A stretch of DNA of 64,000 nt from Streptomyces venezuelae (GCF_008642295.1 NZ_CP029190.1:4509501-4573500), one strand, 5' to 3'. Positions 50,094 through 59,001 are shown, numbered from the stretch's first letter. Numbers and translations are program-made. Notes: generated by a model from the letters alone, not told the origin.

Positions 50094-51692
50094 CTAGAGG
50101 GGGATGTTCCCGTGCTTCTTCGGGGGCAGTGCCTCGCGCTTGGTCCGCAGCTGGCGCAGCCCCCTCACAATGTGTGCCCGGGTCTCGGACGGCATCACCA
50201 CCGCGTCGATGTAACCGCGCTCGGCGGCCGTGTACGGGTTCAGCAGCGTGTCCTCGTACTCGGCGATCAGCTGCGCCCGGACGGCCTCCACATCCTCGCC
50301 CGCGGCCTCCGCCTCCGCGATGGCCCGGCGGTGCAGGATGTTCACCGCGCCCTGGGCGCCCATCACCGCGATCTGCGCGGTCGGCCAGGCCAGGTTCAGG
50401 TCCGCGCCCAGGTGCTTGGAGCCCATCACGTCGTACGCACCGCCGAAGGCCTTGCGGGTGATCACGGTGATCAGCGGGACGGTGGCCTCGGCGTAGGCGT
50501 AGATCAGCTTGGCGCCGCGCCGGATGATGCCGCCGTACTCCTGGTCCACGCCCGGCAGGAAGCCCGGCACGTCCACGAAGGTCAGCACCGGCACGTTGAA
50601 GGCGTCGCAGGTCCGGACGAACCGGGCGGCCTTTTCGCTCGCGTTGATGTCCAGACAGCCGGCGAACTGCATCGGCTGGTTGGCGACGATGCCCACCGGG
50701 TGCCCCTCGACCCGCCCGAAGCCGGTCAGGATGTTCGGCGCGAACATCGCCTGGGTCTCCAGGAACTCGCCCTCGTCGAGGACGTGCTCCAGCACCGTGT
50801 GCATGTCGTACGGCTGGTTGGCGCTGTCCGGGATCAGGATGTCGAGCTCCCGGTCGGCCTCGGAGACCTCCGTGTCCGCCTCCTCCGGGAAGGCCGGCGG
50901 CTCCGACAGGTTGTTCGAAGGGAGGTAGGAGAGCAGCGACTTGACGTACTCGATCGCGTCCTTCTCGTCGCCCGCCATGTGGTGCGCCACACCGGAGGTG
51001 GTGTTGTGGGTCCGGGCGCCGCCCAGCTCCTCGAAGCCGACGTCCTCGCCGGTGACCGTCTTGATGACGTCCGGACCGGTGATGAACATGTGCGAGGTCT
51101 GGTCGACCATCACGGTGAAGTCGGTGATCGCCGGGGAGTACACGGCACCGCCCGCACAGGGGCCGACGACCAGGCTGATCTGCGGGATCACCCCGGAGGC
51201 GTGGGTGTTCCGGCGGAAGATCTCCCCGTACATGCCGAGGGCCATCACGCCCTCCTGGATGCGTGCGCCGCCAGAGTCGTTGATACCGACCACCGGGCAG
51301 CCGGTCTTCAGCGCGAAGTCCATCACCTTCATGATCTTCTGGCCGAAGACCTCGCCGAGGGCTCCGCCGAACACGGTGAAGTCCTGCGAGAACACGGCGA
51401 CGGGCCGGCCGTCGACGGTGCCGTAACCGGTGACGACGCCGTCGCCGTACGGGCGGGTCTTCTCCAGCCCGAAGTTGCTGGACCGGTGCCGGGCGAGCTC
51501 GTCGAGCTCGACGAAGGAGCCCTCGTCGAGAAGCAGCGCCACCCGCTCACGAGCCGTCAGCTTGCCCTTGGCATGCTGCTTCTCCACGGCGCGCGCCGAG
51601 CCGGCGTGCGTGGCTTCGTCGATCCGGCGCTGCAGGTCCGCGATCTTGCCCGCGGTGGTGTGGATGTCGATCGGCTCTGAGGGTTGAGACAT
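50094..51692 (-). CDS. pccB: Propionyl-CoA carboxylase beta subunit (carboxyltransferase)
   Basis: A 532-residue carboxyltransferase that moves the carboxyl group from biotin to propionyl-CoA (or acetyl-CoA), giving methylmalonyl-CoA for central metabolism and polyketide building blocks. The N-terminal domain has the [24 protein letters not shown] and [13 protein letters not shown] motifs and the oxyanion-type [12 protein letters not shown]. The C-terminal domain has [45 protein letters not shown] and [18 protein letters not shown]. Length matches S. coelicolor PccB. The ATG at 51692 is favoured over an in-frame GTG ten codons upstream. It is divergent from birA. Confidence 0.95.
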   Translation of the reverse strand: MSQPSEPIDIHTTAGKIADLQRRIDEATHAGSARAVEKQHAKGKLTARERVALLLDEGSFVELDELARHRSSNFGLEKTRPYGDGVVTGYGTVDGRPVAVFSQDFTVFGGALGEVFGQKIMKVMDFALKTGCPVVGINDSGGARIQEGVMALGMYGEIFRRNTHASGVIPQISLVVGPCAGGAVYSPAITDFTVMVDQTSHMFITGPDVIKTVTGEDVGFEELGGARTHNTTSGVAHHMAGDEKDAIEYVKSLLSYLPSNNLSEPPAFPEEADTEVSEADRELDILIPDSANQPYDMHTVLEHVLDEGEFLETQAMFAPNILTGFGRVEGHPVGIVANQPMQFAGCLDINASEKAARFVRTCDAFNVPVLTFVDVPGFLPGVDQEYGGIIRRGAKLIYAYAEATVPLITVITRKAFGGAYDVMGSKHLGADLNLAWPTAQIAVMGAQGAVNILHRRAIAEAEAAGEDVEAVRAQLIAEYEDTLLNPYTAAERGYIDAVVMPSETRAHIVRGLRQLRTKREALPPKKHGNIPL

Positions 51693-51728
51693 CGGGGTCG
51701 CGGCTCCCTGAGTGGTGTCCACTGCCTG

Positions 51729-51742
51729 GTCAATTGATTGAC
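51729..51742. promoter_or_regulatory. Dyad GTCAA-TTGA-TTGAC between pccB and birA
   Basis: A 5+5 inverted repeat lies in the 131-bp divergent gap, 37 bp from the pccB start. It could be an operator or part of the pccB promoter; no regulator is suggested by the sequence. Confidence 0.35.
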
Positions 51743-51810
51743 TACTGCTGGCTACTGGTGCGTAGCGTATCGGCGGGCATGGCGCACGGCAGTGCGGCGT
51801 TTGACACACC

Positions 51811-51816
51811 TAATGT
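51811..51816 (+). promoter_or_regulatory. -10 element (TAATGT) of birA
   Basis: TAATGT is followed by seven bases and ATG 51824. The nearby TTGACA (51801-51806) is too close to act as its -35. Confidence 0.5.
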
Positions 51817-51823
51817 GGCTTGC

Positions 51824-52681
51824 ATGACGCCATCAGATGCCTCCGCCGAATCGGCCGGACGCTGGTCGAGCCTCGACCGGCCGCCCCTCAACGCCGCCTC
51901 GCTGCGCCGCGCCCTCGTCACCCCCGACAGCCTGTGGACCTCGCTGGAGGTCGTCGAAACCACCGGGTCCACCAACAGCGACCTGGCCGCGCGGGCCGGA
52001 GAGCTGCCCGAGGGCGCGGTGCTGGTCGCCGAGGAGCAGAGCGCCGGCCGCGGACGCCTCGACCGCAGCTGGGAGGCACCGGCGCGGTCCGGGCTGTTCT
52101 TCTCCGTCCTGCTGAAGCCGGCGGAGGTGCCGGTGGAGCGGTGGGGGTGGCTGACCCTGCTGGCGGGGGTCGCCACCGCGACCGGGCTGTCGCGGGCGGC
52201 CGGGGTGGACACGGCACTCAAATGGCCCAACGACCTGCTGGTCACCGTGGACGGCGAGGAGCGGAAGACGGGCGGCATCCTCGCGGAGAAGGCCGAGGGC
52301 GCACTCGTCATCGGGATCGGGCTGAACGTCACGCTCACGGAGGACGAGCTGCCGGTCCCGGGGGCGGGCTCGCTGGCCCTGGCGAAGGCGACGGTGACCG
52401 ACCGGGACCCGCTGCTGAAGGCGGTGCTGCGGTCCCTGGAGGACTGGTACGGGCGCTGGCGCGCGGCGGAGGGCGACCCGGCGGCGAGCGGCCTCCAGGA
52501 GACCTACGCGGCGGGCTGCGCGACCTTGGGGCGGCATGTGCGGGCGGAGCTGCCGGGGGGGCGGGAGCTGACGGGCACGGCGGAGGCGGTCGACGCGGAA
52601 GGACGACTGGTCGTCCGGACGGCGGAGGGGGAACGGGAGCGGGTGGGCGCGGGCGACGTGATCCACCTCCGCGGCCACTAG
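51824..52681 (+). CDS. birA: Biotin-[acetyl-CoA-carboxylase] ligase (BirA, no DNA-binding domain)
   Basis: A 285-residue biotin protein ligase that activates biotin with ATP and attaches it to the lysine of the carboxylase alpha subunit encoded upstream. The motifs are ETTGSTNSDLAARA, EEQSAGRGRLDRSWEAP (adenylate loop), KWPNDLLV and GIGLNVTLT, then a C-terminal SH3-like cap. The N-terminus lacks the helix-turn-helix of E. coli BirA, so it is a class I enzyme without repressor function. It is divergent from pccB. The ATG at 51824 follows a leaderless-type -10. Confidence 0.94.
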   Translation: MTPSDASAESAGRWSSLDRPPLNAASLRRALVTPDSLWTSLEVVETTGSTNSDLAARAGELPEGAVLVAEEQSAGRGRLDRSWEAPARSGLFFSVLLKPAEVPVERWGWLTLLAGVATATGLSRAAGVDTALKWPNDLLVTVDGEERKTGGILAEKAEGALVIGIGLNVTLTEDELPVPGAGSLALAKATVTDRDPLLKAVLRSLEDWYGRWRAAEGDPAASGLQETYAAGCATLGRHVRAELPGGRELTGTAEAVDAEGRLVVRTAEGERERVGAGDVIHLRGH

Positions 52682-53284
52682 CCCCGGGCGGGCCCCTGGC
52701 GCACCCCGTCCCGGCGCAGCGAGGCCCGGCCCTGGCGCGGCCCGGCCCGGCCCGGCCCCGCCTCGCCCGGCCCCGGCCTGGGCTTGCGCGGGCCCGCCCG
52801 GGCCCCGAGGCCGCCCGCCCCCGGGGCGGGCGGGGGCGGGGCCGGGGGCCGCTGCGCGGAGCTCCCCCACCCCGCCCCTTCCCGAAACCGGGGCCTGCGG
52901 CCCCGGACCCCGCCGCGGGGCTCCGCCCCGCACCCGGCGGATGCCCCGGCTCCGCCGGGCACCGTCCCGGGGCCGCGCCCCACGCCCCGCGGGTGCCCCG
53001 GCTCCGCCGGGCAGGGACGAGACGGGGCCGCGCCCCACGCCCCGCCCCGGGGCTGCGCCCCGCACTTCGCCGGGGCCCCAGGCCCCAGCGGGTCCGGGCG
53101 GCGGCCCGGTTTCGGGAAGGGGGTGGGGTGGGGGCATGCCCCGCGCAGCGGAGCCCCGGCCCGGGGAACGGGGGACGGCGAGTGAGCTACGGCACACCTG
53201 CCGTATGGTTTAGGCGATCCCGGTGCTCGAGGTGATCAACCGGTTCGACAGGGCAGTGCGCACGGAATGGACAGGAGGCGGCCC
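52682..53284. other. Extremely GC-rich gene-free spacer upstream of the cyclase
   Basis: About 600 bp between birA and the adenylate cyclase carry no convincing gene. The first 200 bases are runs of GGCCC/CCCGG repeats and the middle holds a tandem repeat of 52-55 bp (listed separately). The last 120 bases become less extreme and must contain the cyclase promoter; I cannot place it with confidence. Confidence 0.6.
52942..53045. repeat. Tandem repeat of about 52-55 bp (two units)
   Basis: TGCCCCGGCTCCGCCGGGCA occurs at 52942-52961 and again at 52994-53013. GGGGCCGCGCCCCACGCCCC occurs at 52969-52988 and again at 53024-53043. Each unit contains hairpin-forming arms (CCCGGCTCCGCCGGG), so the block could be transcription-attenuating or simply slippage-prone. 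Confidence 0.75.
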
Positions 53285-54442
53285 TTGACCGTCGACGACA
53301 CTGGTTCCGGCACGCCCGCCCCGAACGGTCCGGCCGCCGCCGCCCCGACGAGGCGCGACCAGCACACCCCGCTGCACGAGGTGGACCACACCGCCCAGCC
53401 CACGGCCGACCCGCTCGCCATCCGGCTGGAGCAGCTGATCCTGGGCGCCGAGCGCCGCTACACGCCGTTCCAGGCCGCGCGCAGCGCCGGGGTGTCCATG
53501 GAGCTCGCGTCCCGGTTCTGGCGGGCCATGGGCTTCGCCGACATCGGGCAGGCCAAGGCGCTGACCGAGGCCGATGTGCTGGCCCTGCGCCGGCTCGCCG
53601 GCCTGGTCGAGGCCGGGCTGCTCAGCGAGCCGATGGCGGTGCAGGTGGCCCGGTCCACCGGGCAGACCACCGCCCGGCTGGCGGAATGGCAGATCGATTC
53701 CTTCCTGGAGGGACTGACCGAGCCGCCCGAGCCCGGCATGACCCGTACCGAGGTGACCTACCCGCTGGTCGAGCTGCTGCTGCCGGAGCTGGAGGAGTTC
53801 CTGGTCTATGTGTGGCGGCGGCAGCTGGCCGCGGCCACCGGGCGCGTGGTGCAGGCCGCGGACGACGAGGAGATGGTGGACCGGCGGCTCGCGGTGGGCT
53901 TCGCGGACCTGGTGGGATTCACCCGGCTGACCCGGCGTCTGGAGGAAGAGGAGCTCGGCGAACTGGTCGAGGCCTTCGAGACCACCGCCGCGGACCTGGT
54001 GGCCGCCCACGGCGGCCGGCTGATCAAGACGCTCGGCGACGAGGTCCTGTACTGCGCCGACGAGCCCGGCACGGCCGCGGAGATCGCGCTGCGGCTGATC
54101 GAGACCATGGAGGCCGACGCCTCGATGCCGGAGCTCCGGGTCGGGATCGCCTTCGGCACGGTGACCACCCGGATGGGCGATGTGTTCGGAACCACCGTGA
54201 ACCTGGCCAGCCGGCTCACCTCGATAGCCCCGAAGGACGCCGTGCTCGTGGACGGGGCGCTGGCGGAGGAGCTGGGCCGTACGGGCGATGCGCCGGTCTC
54301 GGAGAAGGAGGCGGAGGCCCACGGCCCGGAGGAGCGGCCGTACCGCTTCGCCCTGCAGCCGATGTGGCAGCGGCCCGTACGCGGTCTCGGTGTGGTGGAG
54401 CCCTGGTTGCTGACGCGGCGGGCCTCTAAGATCCCCGACTGA
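53285..54442 (+). CDS. cya: Class III adenylate cyclase
   Basis: A 385-residue cyclase that makes cAMP. The N-terminal half (about 45-170) is an uncharacterised helical domain conserved in Streptomyces cyclases (RLEQLILGAERRYTPFQAARSAGVSMELASRFWRAMGFAD). The class III catalytic domain (about 195-365) has the metal-binding Asp in VGFADLVGFTRL, KTLGDEVLYCAD and GTTVNLASRLTSIAP. An in-frame ATG exists at 53267, but the AGGAGG at 53273-53278 is six bases from TTG 53285 (LTVDDTGSG), so the TTG is the best start. In S. coelicolor cAMP from this enzyme affects germination and development. Confidence 0.93.
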   Translation: MTVDDTGSGTPAPNGPAAAAPTRRDQHTPLHEVDHTAQPTADPLAIRLEQLILGAERRYTPFQAARSAGVSMELASRFWRAMGFADIGQAKALTEADVLALRRLAGLVEAGLLSEPMAVQVARSTGQTTARLAEWQIDSFLEGLTEPPEPGMTRTEVTYPLVELLLPELEEFLVYVWRRQLAAATGRVVQAADDEEMVDRRLAVGFADLVGFTRLTRRLEEEELGELVEAFETTAADLVAAHGGRLIKTLGDEVLYCADEPGTAAEIALRLIETMEADASMPELRVGIAFGTVTTRMGDVFGTTVNLASRLTSIAPKDAVLVDGALAEELGRTGDAPVSEKEAEAHGPEERPYRFALQPMWQRPVRGLGVVEPWLLTRRASKIPD

Positions 54443-54495
54443 GGCACGGTAACGCTCGTTAACCGGCTCTTCGGCCGGTCGGGAGGGAATCACTC

Positions 54496-55311
54496 ATGGG
54501 TCAGCTGGGTCAGCGTTTCGGTGAGTTCGTCGAGGTGCGGCGGCATGACGGCAGCGAAGCGCCCGGGGTGGTGGAGCTCGTCCTGGACCGCCCCAAGGCG
54601 ATGAACGCGGTGTCGACCGAGATGGCCCGGTCGATCGGTGCGGCCTGTGCCGCGCTGGCGGCGGACCCGGAGGCCCGGGTGGTCGTGCTGACCTCCACGC
54701 ACGAGCGGGCCTTCTGTGTGGGGGCCGACCTGAAGGAGCGCAATTCCCTCTCCGATGCGGAGCTGGTCCGGCAGCGGCCGACCACCCGTGGCGCGTACGG
54801 GGGTGTGCTGGAGCTGCCCATGCCGACGATCGCGGCGGTGCACGGTTTCGCCCTGGGCGGCGGCTTCGAGCTGGCGCTGGCCTGCGATGTCATCGTGGCG
54901 GACGAGTCCGCGGTGGTCGGGCTGCCGGAGGTGTCGGTCGGGGTGATCCCGGGCGGCGGCGGTACGCAGCTGCTGCCGCGGCGGGTCGGGGCGGCCAGGG
55001 CGGCCGAGCTGATCTTCACCGCGCGCCGGGTGGAGGCGGCGGAGGCGGCCGGGCTGGGGCTGGTGGACGTACTGGTTCCGGCCGGGGAGGACCGTACGGA
55101 GGCCCTCGCCCTGGCCGCCCGGATGGCCGCGAACTCCCCGGTGGGCCTGCGGGCGGCCAAGCGGGCGCTGCGGCTGGGCCACGGGATGGACCTGGCGGCC
55201 GGCCTGGAGATCGAGGACGCGGCCTGGCGGACGGTGGCCTTCTCCGGGGACCGGGCCGAGGGCGTGGCGGCGTTCAACGAGAAGCGGAAGCCGAACTGGC
55301 CCGGGCAGTAG
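54496..55311 (+). CDS. Enoyl-CoA hydratase/isomerase family protein
   Basis: A 271-residue crotonase-fold protein. Motifs: PKAMNAVSTEMARSI, the oxyanion and substrate site AFCVGADLKER near 70, VHGFALGGGFELALACDVIVA near 115, and LPEVSVGVIPGGGGTQLLPR with both glutamate positions around 135-150. These are the features of hydratases acting on enoyl-CoA thioesters. It starts 53 bp after the cyclase stop and has a GGGAGGG site. It may be co-transcribed with cya; which pathway it serves is not shown. Confidence 0.9.
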   Translation: MGQLGQRFGEFVEVRRHDGSEAPGVVELVLDRPKAMNAVSTEMARSIGAACAALAADPEARVVVLTSTHERAFCVGADLKERNSLSDAELVRQRPTTRGAYGGVLELPMPTIAAVHGFALGGGFELALACDVIVADESAVVGLPEVSVGVIPGGGGTQLLPRRVGAARAAELIFTARRVEAAEAAGLGLVDVLVPAGEDRTEALALAARMAANSPVGLRAAKRALRLGHGMDLAAGLEIEDAAWRTVAFSGDRAEGVAAFNEKRKPNWPGQ

Positions 55312-55347
55312 CCTCCCGGCAGGTCGTCCGAATCGGACAAAAGTCCC

Positions 55348-55353
55348 TAATCT
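55348..55353 (+). promoter_or_regulatory. -10 element (TAATCT) of the GGDEF gene
   Basis: TAATCT is six bases upstream of ATG 55360, favouring that start over the adjacent GTG at 55357 and suggesting a leaderless message. Confidence 0.5.
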
Positions 55354-55359
55354 AGGGTG

Positions 55360-56472
55360 ATGGGAGTTGACGGGCGGCTGCGGGCCGTGGTGAGTCTGGC
55401 CCAGGCCATGGCGGCGGCGCATACGCCGAGGGACAGCGTGCGGGCGGCGGCCCGGGGAGCGCGGACGGCCATGGACGGGTCGTTCGCCGCGATCTCCGCG
55501 TGGGAGCGCGAGCGGGGGCGGCTGCGGGTCCTGGTGAACGAGGGGGAGCGGCGCCCCGGCGAGGAGGAGTTCCCGGAGGACGAGTCCTATCCCGTGCACG
55601 ACTTCCCCGAGATCACCGAGTTCCTGCACGAGCGGTGGGCGGGCGGCGGCGGCCCGCACGCCTGGGTGGAGCACGCGGGCAGCGGCCGGCCGGGCCGGCG
55701 CGGGGAGGCGCTGCGCCGGCGCGGACGCGGGAGCTGTGTGGTGGCGCCCATCGTGCTCAGCGGGCGGGCCTGGGGGGAGCTGTACGTGGCCCGGAACGCC
55801 GGGCTGCCCGGGTTCGGCGTGGACGACGCGGAGTTCGCCACGGTGCTGGCCGCCGTGGTGGCGGCCGGGCTGGCGCAGAACGAGCGGCTGGAGGAGGCCC
55901 GGCGGCTGGCCTTCACCGATCCGCTGACCGGACTGGCCAACCGGCGGGCCGTCGACATGCGCCTGGACGAGGCACTGGAACAGCACCGGTCCCGGGGCGC
56001 GGTGGTCAGCCTGATGGTCTGCGACCTCAACGGCCTGAAGAAGGTCAACGACACCCTGGGGCATGCGACCGGGGACCGGCTGCTGGAGCGGTTCGGATCG
56101 GTGCTGAGCCTGTGCGGGGCGATGCTGCCGGGTGCGCTGGTCGCGCGGCTGGGCGGGGACGAGTTCTGTGTGGTCTCGGCCGGGCCGTCCGCGGACGAGG
56201 TGGTGCGGGTGGCGGAGCTGGTGTGCGAGCGGGCCGGCGAGCTGGAGCTGGGGGAGGGGGTGGCCTGCGGGGTCGCCTCCACGGGCGATGAGATCGGACC
56301 GGTGACCTCCTCGCGGCGGCTGTTCCGGCTGGCGGACGCGGCCCAGTACAAGGCGAAGGCGGCGCGGTCGGCGAAGCCGGTGGTGGCGGGGCGGGACCAC
56401 GCGGTGGTCCGGCTGGCGGACGAGACCCCGGCCGGCACGGCGGAGCGCCGCCGGTTCCGCGGGCGGGGCTGA
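55360..56472 (+). CDS. GAF-GGDEF diguanylate cyclase
   Basis: A 370-residue cytosolic protein. A GAF-like sensor domain covers about 20-180 and a GGDEF domain about 190-345: FTDPLTGLANRRAVDMRLDEAL, LMVCDLNGLKKVNDTLGHATGDRLL and the intact catalytic signature ARLGGDEFCVV. It should make cyclic di-GMP, the brake on Streptomyces development. The RxxD inhibitory site nine to six residues before GGDEF is absent (LPGA there), so simple product inhibition is unlikely. No transmembrane segment is present. It may correspond to one of the cdg genes of model streptomycetes; I am not certain which. Confidence 0.9.
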   Translation: MGVDGRLRAVVSLAQAMAAAHTPRDSVRAAARGARTAMDGSFAAISAWERERGRLRVLVNEGERRPGEEEFPEDESYPVHDFPEITEFLHERWAGGGGPHAWVEHAGSGRPGRRGEALRRRGRGSCVVAPIVLSGRAWGELYVARNAGLPGFGVDDAEFATVLAAVVAAGLAQNERLEEARRLAFTDPLTGLANRRAVDMRLDEALEQHRSRGAVVSLMVCDLNGLKKVNDTLGHATGDRLLERFGSVLSLCGAMLPGALVARLGGDEFCVVSAGPSADEVVRVAELVCERAGELELGEGVACGVASTGDEIGPVTSSRRLFRLADAAQYKAKAARSAKPVVAGRDHAVVRLADETPAGTAERRRFRGRG

Positions 56473-56490
56473 ACGCGGGCCGGGCCGGCT

Positions 56491-57234
56491 TCAGTTGCAG
56501 TCGAGGGTGAGCGTCTTGCTCGCGCCCACGGGCTCCGGGCCCGGATTGACGGCCACGAGGTTGACGACGACCTCGATGGCCATGGCGTTGGGTGTCTCGC
56601 GCTTCGGCACCGTGAGCGAACCGAGCACCGAGTGGATCTTCTCTTTCCCGGTGAACTCGACCGAGCCCTGCTGGGCCACGATGTTCTTGCCCTGCCAGGT
56701 GAAGGTGACCTTGCCCCGTCCGGTCGCGGTGATCTGGCCGTCGAGCTGCACCTTGTTCGGCACGTCGCAGTCGACCTTCGTCGGCTGGGGGGTGAAGACC
56801 TTCGTGATCTCGACCTTGGTGACCTTCGCGTCCCCTCCGGTGACCCCGCCCGGAACCTCCCGCGGCGGCGCAAGGCAGTTGACGCGTACCTTGTCGCCCG
56901 CCCTGCGGCTGTCGTAGGTGACGCGGTAGACGCCGTAGGCGACGTCCTCGCGGGTCAGTGAGCCTCTGCCGTTCACCTTGGCGTTCAGCTTCGTGCGGGG
57001 GCCGTCGATCCGCACCGACTGCTTCGCCGGGAAGCCGTTCAGGTGGAGGTCGTACTCGATCTGTTCGGGGTCGAATTCGGCCGGGTCTTCGCCCAGCCGG
57101 ATTTCCTTCAGCTCGCACCTGGGTGCCGCGGGTGCCCGGTCGGGGGCGGCTGCCTGGGCGACCGCCGTCGGCGGCAGCGCCACCGCGGAGGCGAGCAGGG
57201 GGGCGAGCAGTGCACAGCGGCGGTTGCGGTTCAT
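56491..57234 (-). CDS. Secreted protein of unknown function
   Basis: A 247-residue exported protein. A signal peptide (MNRNRRCALLAPLLASAVALPPTAVAQAAA) precedes two beta-rich repeats about 100 residues apart. Cysteines occur near 40, 119, 155 and at the penultimate position, allowing two disulfides; the end TLTLDCN pairs in style with the start of the second half, VDCDVPNKVQLDGQ. The second half resembles dehydratase-like or DUF-type immunoglobulin folds, but I recognise no named family. A GGGAGGAAG site precedes ATG 57234. It converges on the GGDEF gene and is divergent from hutH. Confidence 0.75.
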   Translation of the reverse strand: MNRNRRCALLAPLLASAVALPPTAVAQAAAPDRAPAAPRCELKEIRLGEDPAEFDPEQIEYDLHLNGFPAKQSVRIDGPRTKLNAKVNGRGSLTREDVAYGVYRVTYDSRRAGDKVRVNCLAPPREVPGGVTGGDAKVTKVEITKVFTPQPTKVDCDVPNKVQLDGQITATGRGKVTFTWQGKNIVAQQGSVEFTGKEKIHSVLGSLTVPKRETPNAMAIEVVVNLVAVNPGPEPVGASKTLTLDCN

Positions 57235-57340
57235 ACGGCTTCCTCCCGTGAGCCGGGTGAAGCGGTGCTCCTGCAGTGTTCCTGCGGGGTTCCTCCTTCA
57301 GGCTAGACCCGGGGGTCCGCCCCGGCCGCCCGGACACCTA

Positions 57341-57369
57341 GTGACACGAAGCGATTCAGTCCGTAGGGT
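57341..57369 (+). promoter_or_regulatory. hutH promoter
   Basis: A GTGACA -35 (57341-57346) and TAGGGT -10 (57364-57369) are 17 bp apart, and the -10 is seven bases before ATG 57377. This is the best-formed promoter in the window and implies a leaderless hutH message. Confidence 0.7.
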
Positions 57370-57376
57370 GCTGAAT

Positions 57377-58924
57377 ATGGATATGCACACTGTCGTGGTG
57401 GGGACGTCCGGGACCACCGCCGAGGACGTCATCGCCGTGGCCCGCGACAACGCGCGGGTCGAGCTGTCAGCCGAAGCCCTCGACGCGCTCGGGCGGGCCC
57501 GCGCGATCGTGGATGCGCTGGCCGCCAAGCCCGAGCCCGTGTACGGGGTGTCCACCGGGTTCGGAGCCCTCGCCACCCGGCACATCTCCCAGGACCTGCG
57601 GGCGCAGCTCCAGCGCAACATCGTCCGCTCGCACGCGGCCGGCATGGGCCCCCGAGTCGAGCGCGAGGTCGTCCGCGCGCTGATGTTCCTGCGCCTGAAG
57701 ACCGTTGCCTCCGGCCACACCGGGGTACGCCCCGAGGTCGCCCAGACCATGGCGGACGTACTCAACGCGGGCATCACCCCCGTGGTGCACGAGTACGGCT
57801 CGCTCGGCTGCTCCGGCGACCTCGCGCCGCTCTCGCACTGCGCGCTCGCCCTGATGGGCGAAGGCGACGCCGAGGGCCCCGACGGCACCCTCCGGCCGGC
57901 CGGCGAGCTGCTCGCCGAGCACGGGATCACCCCCGTGGAACTCCGCGAGAAGGAGGGCCTGGCCCTCCTCAACGGCACCGACGGCATGCTCGGGATGCTG
58001 TGCATGGCCCTCGCCGACCTGCGCAGGCTCTACACCTCCGCCGACATCACCGCCGCGCTCTCCCTGGAGGCGCTGCTGGGCACCGACAAGGTGCTCGCCC
58101 CCGAGCTGCACGCCATCCGCCCGCACCCCGGCCAGGGCGACTCCGCCGCGAACATGGCCGCCGTACTGAAGGACTCCGGTCTCACCGGGCACTTCCAGCA
58201 CGACGAGGCCCCGCGCGTCCAGGACGCCTACTCGGTGCGCTGTGCGCCGCAGGTGGCCGGCGCCGGCCGGGACACCCTCGCGCACGCCGCCCTGGTGGCC
58301 TCCCGTGAGCTCGCCTCCGCCGTGGACAACCCGGTGGTACTGCCCGACGGGCGGGTCGAGTCCAACGGCAACTTCCACGGCGCGCCGGTGGCGTACGTAC
58401 TGGACTTCCTGGCCATCGCCGCCGCCGACCTGGGCTCCATCGCCGAGCGGCGCACCGACCGGCTGCTGGACAAGAACCGCAGCCACGGCCTGCCCGCCTT
58501 CCTCGCCGACGACGCCGGCGTGGACTCCGGTCTCATGATCGCCCAGTACACGCAGGCCGCGCTGGTCAGCGAGATGAAGCGGCTGGCGGTCCCGGCCTCC
58601 GCCGACTCCATCCCCTCCTCCGCCATGCAGGAGGACCACGTCTCCATGGGCTGGTCCGCGGCCCGCAAGCTCCGCACGGCGATCGACAACCTGACCCGGA
58701 TCGTCGCCATCGAGATGTACGCGGCCACCCGCGCGATCGAGCTGCGCCACGGGCTGACCCCGGCGCCCGCCTCCCAGGCGGCGATCCTGGCGGCCCGGGC
58801 TGCGGGCGTGGCGGGCCCGGGGCCGGACCGTTTCCTCGCCCCCGACCTGGCTGCCGCCGAGGAGTTCGTGCGTACGGGCGGACTGGTCGACGCGGTGGAG
58901 TCGGTCACCGGACCGCTGGCCTGA
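57377..58924 (+). CDS. hutH: Histidine ammonia-lyase
   Basis: A 515-residue enzyme that removes ammonia from histidine to give urocanate, the first step of histidine breakdown. It carries GVSTGFGALATRHI near 50, the prosthetic-group loop YGSLGCSGDLAPLSH near 140, LALLNGTDGML near 197 and QDAYSVRCAPQVAGAG near 280. The loop that cyclises to the MIO group is Cys-Ser-Gly here instead of the common Ala-Ser-Gly. The ATG at 57377 sits seven bases after TAGGGT. A 19-bp hairpin follows, and no other hut gene is beside it, as usual in Streptomyces. Confidence 0.96.
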   Translation: MDMHTVVVGTSGTTAEDVIAVARDNARVELSAEALDALGRARAIVDALAAKPEPVYGVSTGFGALATRHISQDLRAQLQRNIVRSHAAGMGPRVEREVVRALMFLRLKTVASGHTGVRPEVAQTMADVLNAGITPVVHEYGSLGCSGDLAPLSHCALALMGEGDAEGPDGTLRPAGELLAEHGITPVELREKEGLALLNGTDGMLGMLCMALADLRRLYTSADITAALSLEALLGTDKVLAPELHAIRPHPGQGDSAANMAAVLKDSGLTGHFQHDEAPRVQDAYSVRCAPQVAGAGRDTLAHAALVASRELASAVDNPVVLPDGRVESNGNFHGAPVAYVLDFLAIAAADLGSIAERRTDRLLDKNRSHGLPAFLADDAGVDSGLMIAQYTQAALVSEMKRLAVPASADSIPSSAMQEDHVSMGWSAARKLRTAIDNLTRIVAIEMYAATRAIELRHGLTPAPASQAAILAARAAGVAGPGPDRFLAPDLAAAEEFVRTGGLVDAVESVTGPLA

Positions 58925-58931
58925 CGCAGGG

Positions 58932-58973
58932 CCGAAGGGCCGCCCCGCGCACATGCGCGGGGCGGCCCTTCGG
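58932..58973. terminator. Strong terminator after hutH
   Basis: A perfect 19-bp stem (CCGAAGGGCCGCCCCGCGC at 58932-58950 with its complement at 58955-58973) closes on an ACAT loop eight bases after the hutH stop. Confidence 0.92.
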
Positions 58974-59001
58974 TGTGTCTTCGGTGTGTCTTCGGCGTGT
59001 A
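58971..59001. repeat. 11-bp tandem repeat (CGGTGTGTCTT)
   Basis: CGGTGTGTCTT is repeated twice exactly, and a third, degenerate copy follows (CGGCGTGTAT). It begins on the last bases of the hutH terminator and fills the gap before the next gene's stop. Confidence 0.8.

Noticed and set aside
51801..51816. TTGACA next to TAATGT before birA as a -35/-10 pair
   Set aside because: The hexamers are only four bases apart; a sigma-70-type promoter needs about 17. Only the -10 is kept.
52942..53045. Possible CRISPR array from repeated GC-rich blocks
   Set aside because: There are only two units, the period is uneven (52 and 55), there are no spacers and no cas genes.
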